This document shows positions 1-16,078 of a stretch of 64,000 nt of DNA, in pieces. Source of the DNA: Struthio camelus (taxonomy: Eukaryota; Chordata; Aves; Struthioniformes; Struthionidae); the NCBI RefSeq assembly GCF_040807025.1, contig NC_090952.1, positions 4,356,001 through 4,420,000 on the forward strand. Direction: 5' to 3'. Both the position numbers and the translations under genes were made by a program. How positions within the stretch are numbered: position 1 is the stretch's first letter; each line of letters starts with the position of its first letter. The notes beneath the pieces were generated by a model. The model saw nothing but the letters and a program-made list of their open reading frames with translations, was not told the origin of the DNA and ran no database searches.

Positions 1-3000
1 TCCATCTGCCCTTGGGGCAGAGCCAGAGATGTCTTGCTCTCCTCAGAGCTGCGTGCAGGGCTGGGGCTTGCCTGGAGGCAAAGGGAGATGGTTTCCAGGA
101 CATGCTAGCCCACAGCTAGAGGGTGGCTGAAAGTTGTGAGAGAGCAGCTCCAGCCATTGCTTCAGCTCCTCCATGAATGAGCAAGATACCAGAGCAGTGT
201 TTGTACGGGCATTTAAGCCCCTGCCCTGTCCCCCTACCCCCAGTGCTATCAGGCACAATGGGGTTTTGGCACCAGGTCAGCTTTTAAAAAAAAAAAAAAG
301 CTCTTGTTCTCTCTGTCCTTTTATCTAACCCTGCTGCCTCTGCCTGGTAGGGGGCAGAGGGGACAGAGGCATCTCCTGCTGCGTGAAAGTCGCTGTTAAG
401 TGTTAGCCTGGCAATGCCAGCGGACTGTGGACTGCAGCAGTGATGGGGCCTGATGCTTCTTAGAGGGGAGGCACTGTCCACCCCTCAGCGGGATTCTCTG
501 GTCCCTGTGTCAGGTGTGCTGGAGGGAACAAGGCTTAAAAAAAAAAAAAAAAAAAGGAAAGAAAGAAAGAAAAGAAAGCTAAAACTTCTGTAGATGTCAT
601 CAGGAGTTGGGACTGTCCTCTAGCCCTGCTGGAGACAGCAAGCCTGAAAGCTGTTGGAGCCCAGGGACAGTAGCTGTGTGAGCCCTACAAGTTCTTGCCA
701 GCTTTCTGCGGTGCCCTTTCCCCGTCTGTCTTCTCCTGCCCAGGAGGAGCCAGGGGCAGGAACTCAGGGCTCTGCAGCAATTTTCACTCTAGGTGCGTGC
801 TGTGATGTGTCAGTGTTGGAAACTGGGTAGGAGGAGGTGGGTTGGGAGATGCCATGGCTCTGGGTGCACAGGGACATTTGTTCTCAAGCACAGGCCAGGC
901 CCAGGGAGGATGCGTCTCCCCTGCAGATAGGCAGCTCCGTTGTGTCCGGTAGGGAAGCAGGAAGGGCAGAGCTGTCCATCCTCTCTGCAGACTGTCAGAA
1001 ACCTTGGAGAGAAGGGTTAGAGCTTTGGGCTCAACTTGTTCTTGTGTGCAAAGGCGCAGTTCTGGGAAGAGATGGAAACACACTGCTATCGTTGGGAGGT
1101 ACCTGGCTGTGTCTCTGTGTAGTCCTGGGCAGGACGTCTGAGCATTGCCAGCTCTCTGTGTCCCTTCAGGGCTGTGCCTTCCAACACTGACCAGCCTTGG
1201 TGACATGGAGCTAGTGTGATCTGCCACTGTCTGCCTTGCGTGCAAGGCTCAGATCCGTCCCTTGTGTGTATCCAAATTGAAGGCCTCTCCCAATCCTACA
1301 CAGGGGGGTGATGTTCCCAGGGAGGATCGATAGGATATGCACGGGTATATCTCACTTATCCTCCATGCCTTGCTCCAGCATCATTTCTAAGCTGGAAGGG
1401 TTGGATCTGGTTTGTGCACTCCTGCTAGCATATCTATCCCAGGGGAGGTGGATAAGGCAGCAGGAAATGAGTGTTCCCATCCGGTGCTGACCAATAACTT
1501 CCAAACCAGTGATTAGTCTGCAGGAAAAACTCTTAATGGAAACGATGGTGGAGTCTCCCTTTGGCAGATCCCCAAATATAGCTTGAAAGAGGGTGACAGC
1601 CTCTGCAAAGGGAGCAAGAGGTTGGCTGGCCAGCCTGGAATTGGGTCTCTGTGGAGGTCGGGTTTCCTGTATCGCTTCCCAGTTTGTCGGGCCTGCTGGT
1701 AGAGGGGAAGGAGGCAGTGCCCCCCCTCATAGAGGTAGCAGCAGCGTTCAGGGCTGCGGGAATACACACCCTCCTGGGGTACCCATGGGGAGGGATAGGG
1801 GGAGGTACCAGGAAAAGAAACCCACTGCAAGGAGGGCTCTGTAGCCAGCAAAAACCTCACCTACCCCGGGCCTAGCTACTCCATCAAGTTAAAGTTAGTT
1901 TCAGTGGAAATATCTTTTCTGCCGCTTTTTGTTTGCAGGGAATCTGAAGCATGTTGTTTAGCGGAAAAGGAAGGCTCAAGCACCCACAAGAGTGTTTCCC
2001 GCGTTGAAGACGGCAAGTTTATGTGAGCGGATGGTGGAATGTGTGGCTGCAGGGGAAATCTGGCAGAAATATTCTTGGTTGGTCGGTCAGTTGATTTGTT
2101 TCTCTTTAAAAAAGAAAAGTTGCCAAAGCGTCACGAGCGCCACGGCCCTCCCTGGGCAGGAGCGCATGGGCCTCGCGGCTCCAGCTTTCCCATGCTGACA
2201 GAGCCTCCCTTGCTCCCTTCTCTTGTCCTTTTTTAACAACACAAGAGTTGATTCTCTGCTGGTTCTCAGCTGGTTTTAATGGTTTTTAAGAGAGGGGCTG
2301 CTCAGAGCTGCGAACCTTCCGCAATTGGGCACCGGCACCAGCACCAGCTTTTACCATGTTGCCTTCCTGGCAGGACCACGGCCTTCACGTGCAGCCTCTG
2401 AGATGCCCGCCCAGACAGAGGTGCTGAGGGCCAGCCAGGGCCCAGGACACTGGCTGTGCCTGTTACCCACAGAAAAATCACAGCCATTAGGTTTTTAAAC
2501 GGTTGGGCATTTTTATAAATAAAGTACTTAAAATACTCCTGCCCTTTCTTTTCTTCCTGTGTCCACTCTGCCTTCCAGGGAGCCAATGCTCTCTTGCACA
2601 GCACCTAGCAGGAGGCATTCGGTCAAGATCTCACAATCTCTCTGGAAATGGGGTGCATGTGGGGAAGCAGGGGAGAGCTAGAGGAGCCCTTTCTAGTGTT
2701 TTCTTCCCTGCAGTCCTGTTAAAGCACCCTGGCCAGCTTGGTTAATTGGCTGTGAGCTCCCTGCTCTGGCAGCACCTGGAGGTGGGAACGCTTGCCCCGC
2801 TCTGTGGCAGGCTGTGGTCATCTTCCTCAGACTACAGCGACAGCCCGAGGAACGCAAGCTGTTCACACCCCGCCTTGGATGATGCTGGCTCGTACTACCA
2901 GGTACGAGTGTCCAAATTGTGTCCGTGCCAGGCTCTAAGCTCCCCTCCTCCCCCAGCCTGGTCCAGCTTGTCTTGTAGCCTCACACCAGTTGCAGGCCTC

Positions 3001-6000
3001 TCATGGAGCTGTGCCTGTGGGATATTAGATAAAAGCTGAGCTGGTAGCAACCCAGGCAACAGTTTTTTTCTGTTGTTCTAAGTCAGGAAGTTTCCCATTC
3101 TCCACTGGGCGGTTACTTTATCATCACCAGGAGCTGGAGTAAGGGTCCCCCAGTATCATCTGTCCTTGCAGCAGCCCCTGGTTGCATGTAAGCTCACAGT
3201 GCTGAAACCACTCCGGAGCCAAGCTCATCTCGGGGAGGTGGTAGCACCCCGCACTGGCCTCTGACTGGGGTTGCCATGATGAGCCCAGCAAGGTACCCCT
3301 GGCTGCAGACCCTCAAATCAGGAGATCTGCACTTGGATTTGTGACCGTCCCTTCCAGCTCCACCAACGTAAAGCAGCACAGACCGTTCGTGGTGACAGGT
3401 GAGCTCCCAAAATCCTGTGCAGAGGGCCAGACCTGAGGGATGCTGTCTAGGGTGTCAGGAAAAGAGATGCAGGACAGGGTGGCAGTTCCTGTCCTGGGAG
3501 ATCTCGCATATGACAAAGGCTTAGGGGAAGCGTTTGACCCTCTGGATGCCCCAGTCCCCCTTGACCGCTGTTAGAGCCTCCACACAGGGCGCAAGTGGGC
3601 TGGTATTGGGGCAGATTCCTCCTTGTGCCTGGCCCAGCACCCTGCCAATGGGGCAGGCCAGGGACCAAGGCCTCTGCTGGCCTTGCCCCCTCATTCATCT
3701 GGTCTGCAGAGCTTTTATTTGTATCGTTTCTTTTTAAAGATGTCCAGTTGGTGTGGGAAAGCAAATTTCCTGTTGCTTTAATTAGATTGTGCGAGAATAA
3801 ATAGCAAGACGAAGGGACTCCCAGCCTGGCCTGGCTTTGTTTTGATCTCTTGTTTTTCACTTCTGATGCAAACAACAGGAAATCCAGCATGGATGAAGTT
3901 CAGCTGGATGTGGCTCCCACGTCCCTGCGGACTGACCGGTGACCCCCTGCTTCTTTCTTTCTCCCTGCAGGATGCTGACTCTGGGACTGAGCTGGCCTGT
4001 CAGTGCTGGGGGTGGCCCATCTCTCCTCTGGGAGATTTGATCCTATCGTAGAGACAAAAACGGATCTGAGTTAAAGCAAGGCCCTTCATAGCCCAGTTTC
4101 CCCCTCACTGCTTAGCAGATGGTGCTCAGGGCAGGGCAGTGGCTTGAGGAAGCCCCTGTGCATGGGGTTATATAGGCAGAGCAGTGCTGTGACGGAGGGC
4201 CAGGCCACCCCTAGGTCTCCCTACTGAGGACCCAGGCTCTTGCAAGGCCTAGATGTGAACTCGGAGGTGGCTAGGTTTCTGGGGGCCACCCACCAGGGTG
4301 GAGAGGCTCAGGCTGTGCCCTGCATCCTCATCATACCTCATTTCTTCCTGTGTGGGACAAACACGGCCCAGACCTAGGCACCAGCCTCCCAGGCCTGCTG
4401 CTGTGGCACAGAAGGGTGTGGGTGAAGGAGATTCACGGGCCATCCCTCCTCTGCCCCACGCTCATGGGTCATGGCTGCTCTGATGGCCTCCTGACTTTGA
4501 GCCTGGCACGACGCGCCGTGGTGTTTGGAGCCTGTGCTTTCAGGTAGGGGGAGGCTCTGACCCGTTTGTGCAGACCCACAGACCCTAGGGGTCTTGCCCC
4601 AAACCTTCCCACGTGCAAACCGACTGAAGCAATTGTGCTGTCTGCCTGAGTCTGCTGGCAGTCCAGGAGGACAGCTCAGGGTGGGAGAGCTCCCTGTCCC
4701 TCTGCTGTCTCCCCCAAAACTCAAAAGCTCAGCCAGGCATAGCTTTCACTGCCTGCAGTAACGGGGAAGGGAAGACTCGGGACCCAGGACATGGGGCTGT
4801 GTACGCAGGTTGGTGGCAGGAGGGTCATATTGCCATTAGCTCGGCTTGCCTTGCTAACGGCTCTCCACACCCAGAGATGTCAGCCCTGGGAATCATTTAG
4901 ACAAGACAAAGTGGCATACGGAAGGGCAGGTAAGCTGTCCTGCTGCCCCTTCTGGACTCGTCTCTGAGCCCTGTGCGTTCTGCTCCTGGGTCAGGCACAA
5001 AATTGCTCTGAGAGCTGCAGGAGCTGCTTCAGACCCGGCAAAGCAGGGTCTCCAACCCCAAGGAAAGAGACTGGTTGAGGTGGGCACGCTTGCGAGTCCT
5101 GGAGGGAGCAGCCAGCCCGCTGCAGTATGTGCTCAGCTCCTGGGGAGTGGACAGGTCAGTCCTGAAGGACTGAGGAAGCGCATACCCCTTTCCCAGGGAT
5201 GCCCTGAGCCACCTCCAAAGCATGAGTGGAGCAGCACAGCCCCCAGCCAAGCGTGCCCGTGTCCCAGGATAGGAGTAGGGATGGCGGGAGCAGAGCTGAG
5301 CCTGGCCACTATCTTCATAGCCATTTTCCATGGGAAAATCCTTCTCTCCGTCCCCAGCCACAAGCACACTGTTTCCTCCCGCTAGCCCAGTACCAGGGCA
5401 CAGCTGGGTGCCAGAGGTGCAACCTGGCCATAGGGGTGAGGTGCTCCTGCCCCACAGCCCCAGGCAGCCCCTACGCTCCAGCCGGGACAGGGAGCCCTGT
5501 GTGGCTCTTGCTTTTGTCCGGCCTCTCCTTTCCCAGCTCCTCCCTGAGAAAAAAGGGCCAAGACTCAAACCCACCAAAAACTGGAAAAACAAACAAACAA
5601 GCAGGAAACCCCCTAATGTCAAACAGATGGGGCTTTAAATAGCATTGGGCGAGGGACTGCAGGGAGAGCTGCGCTCAGGGGGGCTGGACAGAGCTGCATG
5701 TGGAGATATGGCACCCAAATATGACCAGGTCACCTGCCTGCAGACAGCTAGGGAAACGGAGGCACAGGGCAGAGCAACCCCTCTGTGTCCACGTCCCTGA
5801 GTGCCGAGGGGCATTTGGGGCTCAGCTTGGTGGAGAGAAGCGCAAAGGGTGAGACAAAGGCTGGGGAGGGGGGTAGCCCAATCCCCCCACCTCCCCACCC
5901 TCATTGTCCCCCTCCAGCTGGCTGGTCAAGGCTCACGTCACCCTCCCCAGCCCTGGCACCAACTGCCTCCCATTTCTACCCCTAGCCTGAACGGGGGAGC

Positions 6001-6130
6001 GTGGGGAGGTCTCAGCCCAGGGCAGGGAGGAAACGCAGGGGTCCCAGATGGGGAGGGGGATCGAGGAGGGACCCCGGCTGGATGGAGGACACAGGGGCTG
6101 GGGGGCACGCAGGAGACAAGGGGTGTCGCA
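1..6130. other. Intergenic DNA upstream of CITED1, no gene seen
   Basis: No open frame here has flanking splice signals, a recognisable domain or a long run of coding-like composition; the short ORFs look random. The stretch contains A-rich simple repeats near 287-299 and 537-580, and AT-rich islands near 1890-2130, 2470-2545 and 3700-3880 inside otherwise GC-rich sequence. AATAAA hexamers occur on the + strand at 2518-2523 and 3796-3801, but no upstream exon was found that would use them. Distal regulatory elements of CITED1 are possible, but this is inference from position and base composition only. Confidence 0.6.
537..580 (+). repeat. Poly-A followed by (GAAA)n microsatellite
   Basis: About 19 A residues run directly into GGAAAGAAAGAAAGAAAAG. 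It is a simple sequence repeat, possibly the decayed tail of an old insertion, but no transposon body is recognisable upstream. A second pure A run of about 13 lies at 287-299. Confidence 0.8.
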
Positions 6131-6660
6131 ACCTGGATGGGGGGGGGGGGCACGTGGGGGTGCCAGGCCAGGGCAGGGAGGACACGGAGGGGGCCGGCGC
6201 TCCCGGCACCGCCCCGGGGGCGGTCCCGTCCCGTCTCGTCCATCCCAGCCCTGCCCTCCCCGTCCCGACCCGTCCCGTCCCGTCCCGTCCCGTCCCGTCC
6301 GTCGGCCGGCCCCGCTCCGCTTCGCGTTTCCCCGCGGCCCGGCTATAAAGCGGGGAGGCGGCGGCGGCGGCGGCGGCGGGCCGGGAGGGCGGCGGCGCGG
6401 AGCCGAGCGGAGCGGGGCGCCCAGGTAAGCGCGGCCGCGGCAGCCGGGGCGCCCCCGGCCCGCGGGGCCGCCGCGACGGGGGTCGGCGCCGGCCCGCTGC
6501 CTGCGGCACCGCCGCGGCCCCGACGGCGGCTCGGGGGCACCGGGCACGTTGGCGCCGCGGACCCCGGCGCATCGCCGGTGCCCGGCCGAGCCGCCCCGCA
6601 CGGGGTGCGCAGGCTGCCGGGCCCCGCTGAGCCCTGCCGTCTCCCTCGCAGGCCCCGGAG
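6130..6660 (+). promoter_or_regulatory. CITED1: CpG island promoter of CITED1 with TATA box
   Basis: Very GC- and CpG-rich stretch around the CITED1 first exon. A good TATA box, TATAAAG, lies at 6344-6350, so transcription probably starts about 30 bp downstream, near 6374, inside or just after a GGC run. A (CCCGT)n pentanucleotide repeat at about 6259-6302 lies just upstream of the TATA box. A TATA box inside a CpG island fits an inducible developmental regulator, but the start site is inferred. Confidence 0.65.
6259..6302 (+). repeat. (CCCGT)n microsatellite in CITED1 promoter
   Basis: About eight tandem CCCGT pentamers, some imperfect, end about 40 bp upstream of the CITED1 TATA box. Pure pentamer tracts like this are often length-polymorphic. 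A (GGC)n run follows at about 6357-6379 around the expected transcription start. Confidence 0.8.
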
Positions 6661-7149
6661 ATGAGCTCGCTGCTGGCTATGAAGGACCGCAAGGTGGTGA
6701 CCATCCTGCATTACCCCGGCGTGGGCATGAACGCCAGCAAGGCCGGTGGCGGGCCGCACCTCGCCGGCGCGGCGGCGATGCCGGCCTCTGCGGCCCCGGC
6801 ACCTGCAAAGGCATCCTCCTTCGCCCTGCAGACGGGCCCCCATCTCCTGGCCAGCATGCACCTCCAGAAACTCAACAGCCAGTACCACGCCATGGCGGGG
6901 CCGGGGCCCCCGGCTGAGCCTGGTTCACTGCCCGGCTGGGGCTTCGGGGCTCAGCCCCTGGGCCCGGGGACTCTGCCACCCTCGGCTGGCACCCACAGCC
7001 CTGGTATCATCGACTCGGACCCCGTGGATGAGGAGGTCCTCATGTCTTTGGTGGTGGAGCTGGGCCTCGACAGGGCCAACGAGCTGCCGGAGCTGTGGCT
7101 TGGGCAGAACGAGTTTGACTTCGCTGCGGACTTCCCGGCTGGCTACTGA
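6661..7149 (+). CDS. CITED1: CITED1, CBP/p300-interacting transactivator 1
   Basis: Encodes 162 residues. CITED proteins are nuclear co-regulators that do not bind DNA; their acidic C-terminus binds the CH1 domain of CBP/p300. Visible blocks are the N-terminal [13 protein letters not shown] (residues 8-20), a central [15 protein letters not shown] block (61-75), and the C-terminal CR2 transactivation domain (about 117-155) with [20 protein letters not shown] and the LPEL and LGQNEFDF motifs. The tail ADFPAGY resembles the mammalian CITED1 end. The alanine-, glycine- and proline-rich linkers (30-60, 80-115) diverge most. The start is chosen because the ATG lies nine bases after the splice acceptor and [11 protein letters not shown] matches the internal MSS...KDRK of human CITED1; the roughly 25-residue N-terminal extension of the human protein is absent. 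Adjacency to RPS4 supports CITED1 over CITED2, CITED3 or CITED4. Confidence 0.93.
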   Translation: MSSLLAMKDRKVVTILHYPGVGMNASKAGGGPHLAGAAAMPASAAPAPAKASSFALQTGPHLLASMHLQKLNSQYHAMAGPGPPAEPGSLPGWGFGAQPLGPGTLPPSAGTHSPGIIDSDPVDEEVLMSLVVELGLDRANELPELWLGQNEFDFAADFPAGY

Positions 7150-7467
7150 GGTCGGGAGGCCACTGGGAGCACAAAGGCCAGTCGCGGCAGGATGTGCTCG
7201 GCTTGCCGGGTGCCCGGCCCCCACGGTGGCTTTGTGCTGCTGAGATGTGCTGGGTGCGCAGACGTGCCCAGCTGCCAGGGCTGCCCCACCTGGGGGCAGG
7301 GGCATGGGACGGGGCCAGAGGCAGCGAGGGGGCCCTGTGCGTCCCTGGAGTTGGACTAGTGCGAGAGGAGGGTGGGAAGGGGCCGCCCTCGGGGCTGGAT
7401 GACGGTTTGAGCAGTGGAGGGGCTGGTTTGCTGTGGCCAGCCAGGTGGAGGTCTCAAGCAGCTGTTT

Positions 7468-7473
7468 AATAAA
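7468..7473 (+). terminator. CITED1: CITED1 poly(A) signal AATAAA
   Basis: Canonical AATAAA about 320 bases after the CITED1 stop codon, followed by a GT-rich stretch. It gives a compact 3' UTR of about 340 nt. Confidence 0.8.
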
Positions 7474-7490
7474 ATCCTAAAGGACTTGTC

Positions 7491-9389
7491 CTGCCTGGCA
7501 GACCCCCCCTCTCCCTGCCGTGCTCAGCACTGGGCCTTGGGGGTGGCAGGTCCCTGTCTTGTTCTCTGCGCTGGGGGGGCCGTGGGGCAGTGCTGGGACC
7601 CCATCCCACTCCCTGCCGGGAGGGGGATCCTGGGGAGCGGCAGGACTCATGGGGACAAGCATGGGGTGGGAGGAGGGCCTGCAGGACAGCCCGTGCCTCC
7701 TCCCTGTGTGTCTCCTGCCCTGAGCTCTTATGAGCCAGGCTGGGGCTAGTGTGGGGGAAGAGCCCTACTTGCCGTACCCATTGTGCCCCCCTGCGTTACC
7801 TGCGAGGGTGGGACCAGTTCCACATCTTATCCTGCTGCATCCCCGCATGGGGGGGATGCTGCGGGGACCCGCCGAGGTCTTGTAGCCAAGAACACCGAGC
7901 CCTGGGGCTGCAGCCCCCTGTAACAGCGTGCCCAGCTCCAGGCAGCCCCGTGGAGGGGCTGCTTTGCTCAGCTCCCTTTCTGGGGACGAGGGTACCACCG
8001 TGGTGTTGCTGCCTGTACCAAGGGCCCCATTGCACCATGCAGGGAGATGCTGGCCTCCCCAGGGGGGTTGGATGGGCTGTGGGGGACCGCTGGCCCCACA
8101 AGCTGCTTCCTGGAGCTGATGCTTAGGCCACGAGCCGAGTTTGAGCAGAGTTTGGGGAGTCAAGCGGGGCCTGTGGGATCTCAGCTCCATCCTGTGGTTG
8201 TAGCTGAAACACCGGGACAGAGACTGATGCTGCAGCCATGGGCGGGCTGAGACAGAGCCTCCTGCCTAGTGTCCCGCAGTGGGAGAGGGGAGGGCAGCGG
8301 TCCTGCACACGTGTAGTGACTTTGACGGTCCTGGCGCCAACAAGGCCATAGTGCCCAGCACAGGCCCTCAGGGCAGCATCACACTACGTGAGCCCCACGC
8401 GGCTGCTGGGCTCTGGAAGCCGTGTGATACAGCTGAGGGGGTTTAGGATAATCAGGGGTCTCTGAGTCCCCTGGCACCTCCATCCGGGGGTTGTCTGACC
8501 CCCTGGCACTCCGTTCCCAAACCACAGGTAGAAACTGAGGCGGAGGATGGGGGCCGCCCCATAGTGACAGAGTGAGAGGAGGGATCACACGTCCCCACTG
8601 CAGGCACGGCGAGCCCCTTGCCCCACCTGTCCCTGCGTCCCACCTTGGGTGCTCTGGGGCTGGGGGTTGGACGGGGTCGCTGAGCTGCGGTTGCTGGCAT
8701 CGTCACAGACACCGGTTTGTGGCACGTCCCACGTGGGACAGGCTCCCCCCGGGCTGTCTGCTGCTTGGAAACTGTCCCTAGCTGGGGTTGCTTCCTGCAG
8801 AGAGGCGGTGGGGGCACCTCGCCCACGCAGGCCACGGCTGGGGCCCCTCAGCAACCCCCCACGGGCAGCACACCCGGGGTGTCACGGGAAACGGGGCTGT
8901 GGGGCAGTCAACAAAGTTTTCCCGTAATAAGAGACCTCCCGCAGCCAGCCCCAGCTCCCGGGGTCACGCAGCTGGGGGAGGACATCCCTCGTGTTCAAAA
9001 ACCAGCCCTTGCTGGACCTGGGAAAAGCTTGGATCGGAGAGGGAAAAGGCTGTTTAGAGGCTAAGACGAAGATAAAACCATCCCTGTGGCGCCAGGCTGT
9101 GGTGTGGGGAGGGGTGGGCGCCTGGTCTCCCTGCGGACGTGGGAGCCGGGGCCCGCGGCCACCGCTGCCCTCGCCGCCCCGGGGTCCCCGTGGAGGCAGC
9201 TGGGGGGAGCCGGTACACACCTCCCCCCCCCCCCGGCCGTTAACTGCGGTTCCATAACTAAAAGGGAAGCGGGGTTGGGGGGGGGGGGGGCTGGCGCGGG
9301 AGGCGGCGCTGGAGCCCTCCGGCCGGCAGGGGGCGCCGCCCGCCCCGCCGCCGCCCGAGCGGATATCCGCGGCCGGCCGGAAGCGGCGG
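7491..9389. other. Intergenic DNA between CITED1 and RPS4
   Basis: GC-rich spacer of about 1.9 kb between two genes on the same strand. The ORFs on both strands lack splice context and any domain. From about 9090 it passes into the RPS4 CpG island, with G and C homopolymer runs around 9222-9234 and 9277-9290. Confidence 0.6.
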
Positions 9390-9413
9390 CCCTTTCGCCG
9401 AGGGAGCGCAGCC
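9090..9413 (+). promoter_or_regulatory. RPS4: RPS4 CpG-island promoter and 5'TOP start
   Basis: CpG-dense sequence without a TATA box. The expected cap site is the C near 9390, within GGCCCTTTCGCC, which gives a 5' terminal oligopyrimidine start (CCTTTC) and a leader of only about 24 nt before the ATG at 9414. This is the usual design of vertebrate ribosomal protein genes and would place translation under mTOR/LARP1 control. The exact cap site is inferred. Confidence 0.65.
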
Positions 9414-14789
<5,376 letters not shown>

Positions 14790-14819
14790 CTCCAGCTTAG
14801 GCACAGCAGCAGTTTGTCA

Positions 14820-14825
14820 ATTAAA
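14820..14825 (+). terminator. RPS4: RPS4 poly(A) signal ATTAAA
   Basis: ATTAAA, the commonest variant of the polyadenylation hexamer, lies 31 bases after the RPS4 stop codon, with a GT-rich stretch (GGTTGTAGGTGTTGT) shortly downstream. The short 3' UTR is typical of ribosomal protein mRNAs. Confidence 0.85.
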
Positions 14826-14842
14826 CTGTTTACCAAACTGAA

Positions 14843-15479
14843 GGTTGTAGGTGTTGTCCTTCCTCTGCCCTGAGTCTTGTTCAGTCTAGGTCTGAGAACT
14901 GTCTCTTCTACTGGCCTCCATGGACAGACCCTCTCTATCCTGTTCGGGCCTAAAGGCTTGCGATTCATTGGCTGTAGTCCCAAACATGGATTCTATCTGG
15001 AAAGACATGGTGGCAATGCTGTGACTCTTTGCAGGAGGTCTGTCCCTTCCAGACAAAAAGGATCTATTTGGGAAGACTGGCTGCTTCTGCATGGGTTCTG
15101 GGCCCCAGTGGGGAAAAAACGTCAGGAGGTGTAACCCAACTGGTTCAGGTGGTGGCAAAAACCCTATTTGCCCTGCTGTCGCATAGCTGCCTTTGCCTGT
15201 GGGCAGAACCAAGGGGCTCGAGCTATGGAAGGGGCTCAGACCTCACATGGCAGAGAGGACTCAAGTATTGTGAGTCTGAAGGGACAAAGCAACTGATGTG
15301 GTTTTGTCCATTGTTGCTGGGGGGGGCAGGAGGGGACCTTCCTACTGTGGGCTGTCAATAGCATTGAGCTGGACTGGTCCTGAGCTCTGCTGGGGGTTTT
15401 CTTAGCTCACAGCTTACCTGGAGAGGGATGGAAACCCAGAAGTGCTTGGCCTGTGGAGGGAGCCTGTGACAACTGAGCA
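14843..15479. other. Intergenic DNA after RPS4, nothing recognised
   Basis: Moderate-GC sequence of about 640 bp with no supported exon, RNA gene or clear transposon. Its base composition resembles the degenerate CR1 sequence that follows, so an older repeat fragment may be hidden here. Confidence 0.5.
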
Positions 15480-16020
15480 GTAACACAGTGCAGAATCACA
15501 GGCCTGGGCCTGGATGGCTGAAGAGCAGAATTTGGCCCTGAAGGGCCCAGTAACCCAGAACTGTGGTCTCCAAGGAGCACTTCCTCAAGCTTGAGGGCAG
15601 TGAGGTATCAGTCCTGGTAGAGGAAGACCGAAGTGCATTGCAACTGGAGGGACATGAGTCTGAGAGAGCATGTGGGATGCAGTTGATGGTGCATGGGGAG
15701 CTGGCCAATGTCACTGCAAGGCCACTTTGTGTGATCTCTGAAAGATCCTGGTGATCTGGGGAATGTTCTTCAGGGCTGGAGAAGGGCAAATGTCACAGAC
15801 ATCTTCCAGAAGGGCAAGGAGGAGGATGGGAGGAACTAGAGCCTGCTTAGCCCAGCATCAATCCCCAAGAAGGTGATGGAGCAAATCTTCCTGGGAGCTG
15901 TCTCCAGAGACAATTGTGGCCAAGAAGGAGTTTAGGAAGAAGCAGCAGCTATTTACCAATGGCAAGTGGTGTCAGGCCTTCTCTGACTACCTGCTGGGAT
16001 GCAGGGGTGAGAGGAAAGTG
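15480..16020 (+). mobile_element. CR1 LINE fragment, + orientation
   Basis: From about 15760 the sequence matches the reverse-transcriptase region of CR1 elements read in sense, as I know it from the family: wording equivalent to 'gccaatgtcac...cttc.agaagggcaa.gaggag', 'aactaga/gcc', 'ggtgatggagcaa' and 'atttaccaatggcaag'. It is degraded, with stops and frameshifts, so no functional protein is encoded. The 5' part (15480-15750) is less certain. It is truncated at both ends and lacks the CR1 3' terminus. Confidence 0.65.
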
Positions 16021-16078
16021 GTAGATATTTCACACTTTGTCTTTTACAAACTTTTTAGTCCAGTCCCCCCTAGTCGTC

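Larger units (their letters stand above)
6372..7490 (+). other. CITED1: CITED1 transcription unit (two exons)
   Basis: Exon 1 (about 6372-6424) is untranslated and ends CAG|GTAAGC at 6424/6425. The intron is 6425-6651 and ends CTCCCTCGCAG. Exon 2 starts at 6652, nine bases before the ATG, and contains the whole reading frame and the 3' UTR. AATAAA at 7468-7473 places cleavage near 7490. An intron in the 5' UTR next to an intact coding exon is consistent with CITED family genes. The exon 1 start is inferred from the TATA box; the splice sites are seen directly. Confidence 0.75.

Noticed and set aside
2830-2905. Possible immunoglobulin-like exon (DDAGSYYQ before a GTACGA donor)
   Set aside because: The expected Cys is missing, no acceptor or Ig-like sequence precedes it, and no partner exon was found. 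Chance resemblance.
2518-3801. AATAAA hexamers at 2518 and 3796 as ends of unseen genes
   Set aside because: No exon or long coding frame precedes them; AT-rich islands produce such hexamers by chance.
5801-6664. 287-codon + strand ORF through the CITED1 promoter
   Set aside because: It translates the CpG island, the (CCCGT)n repeat and the untranslated exon; its composition is repeat-driven.
6661-7149. CITED2, CITED3 or CITED4 as alternative identity
   Set aside because: The [20 protein letters not shown] block, the ADFP tail and the adjacency to RPS4 fit CITED1 best.
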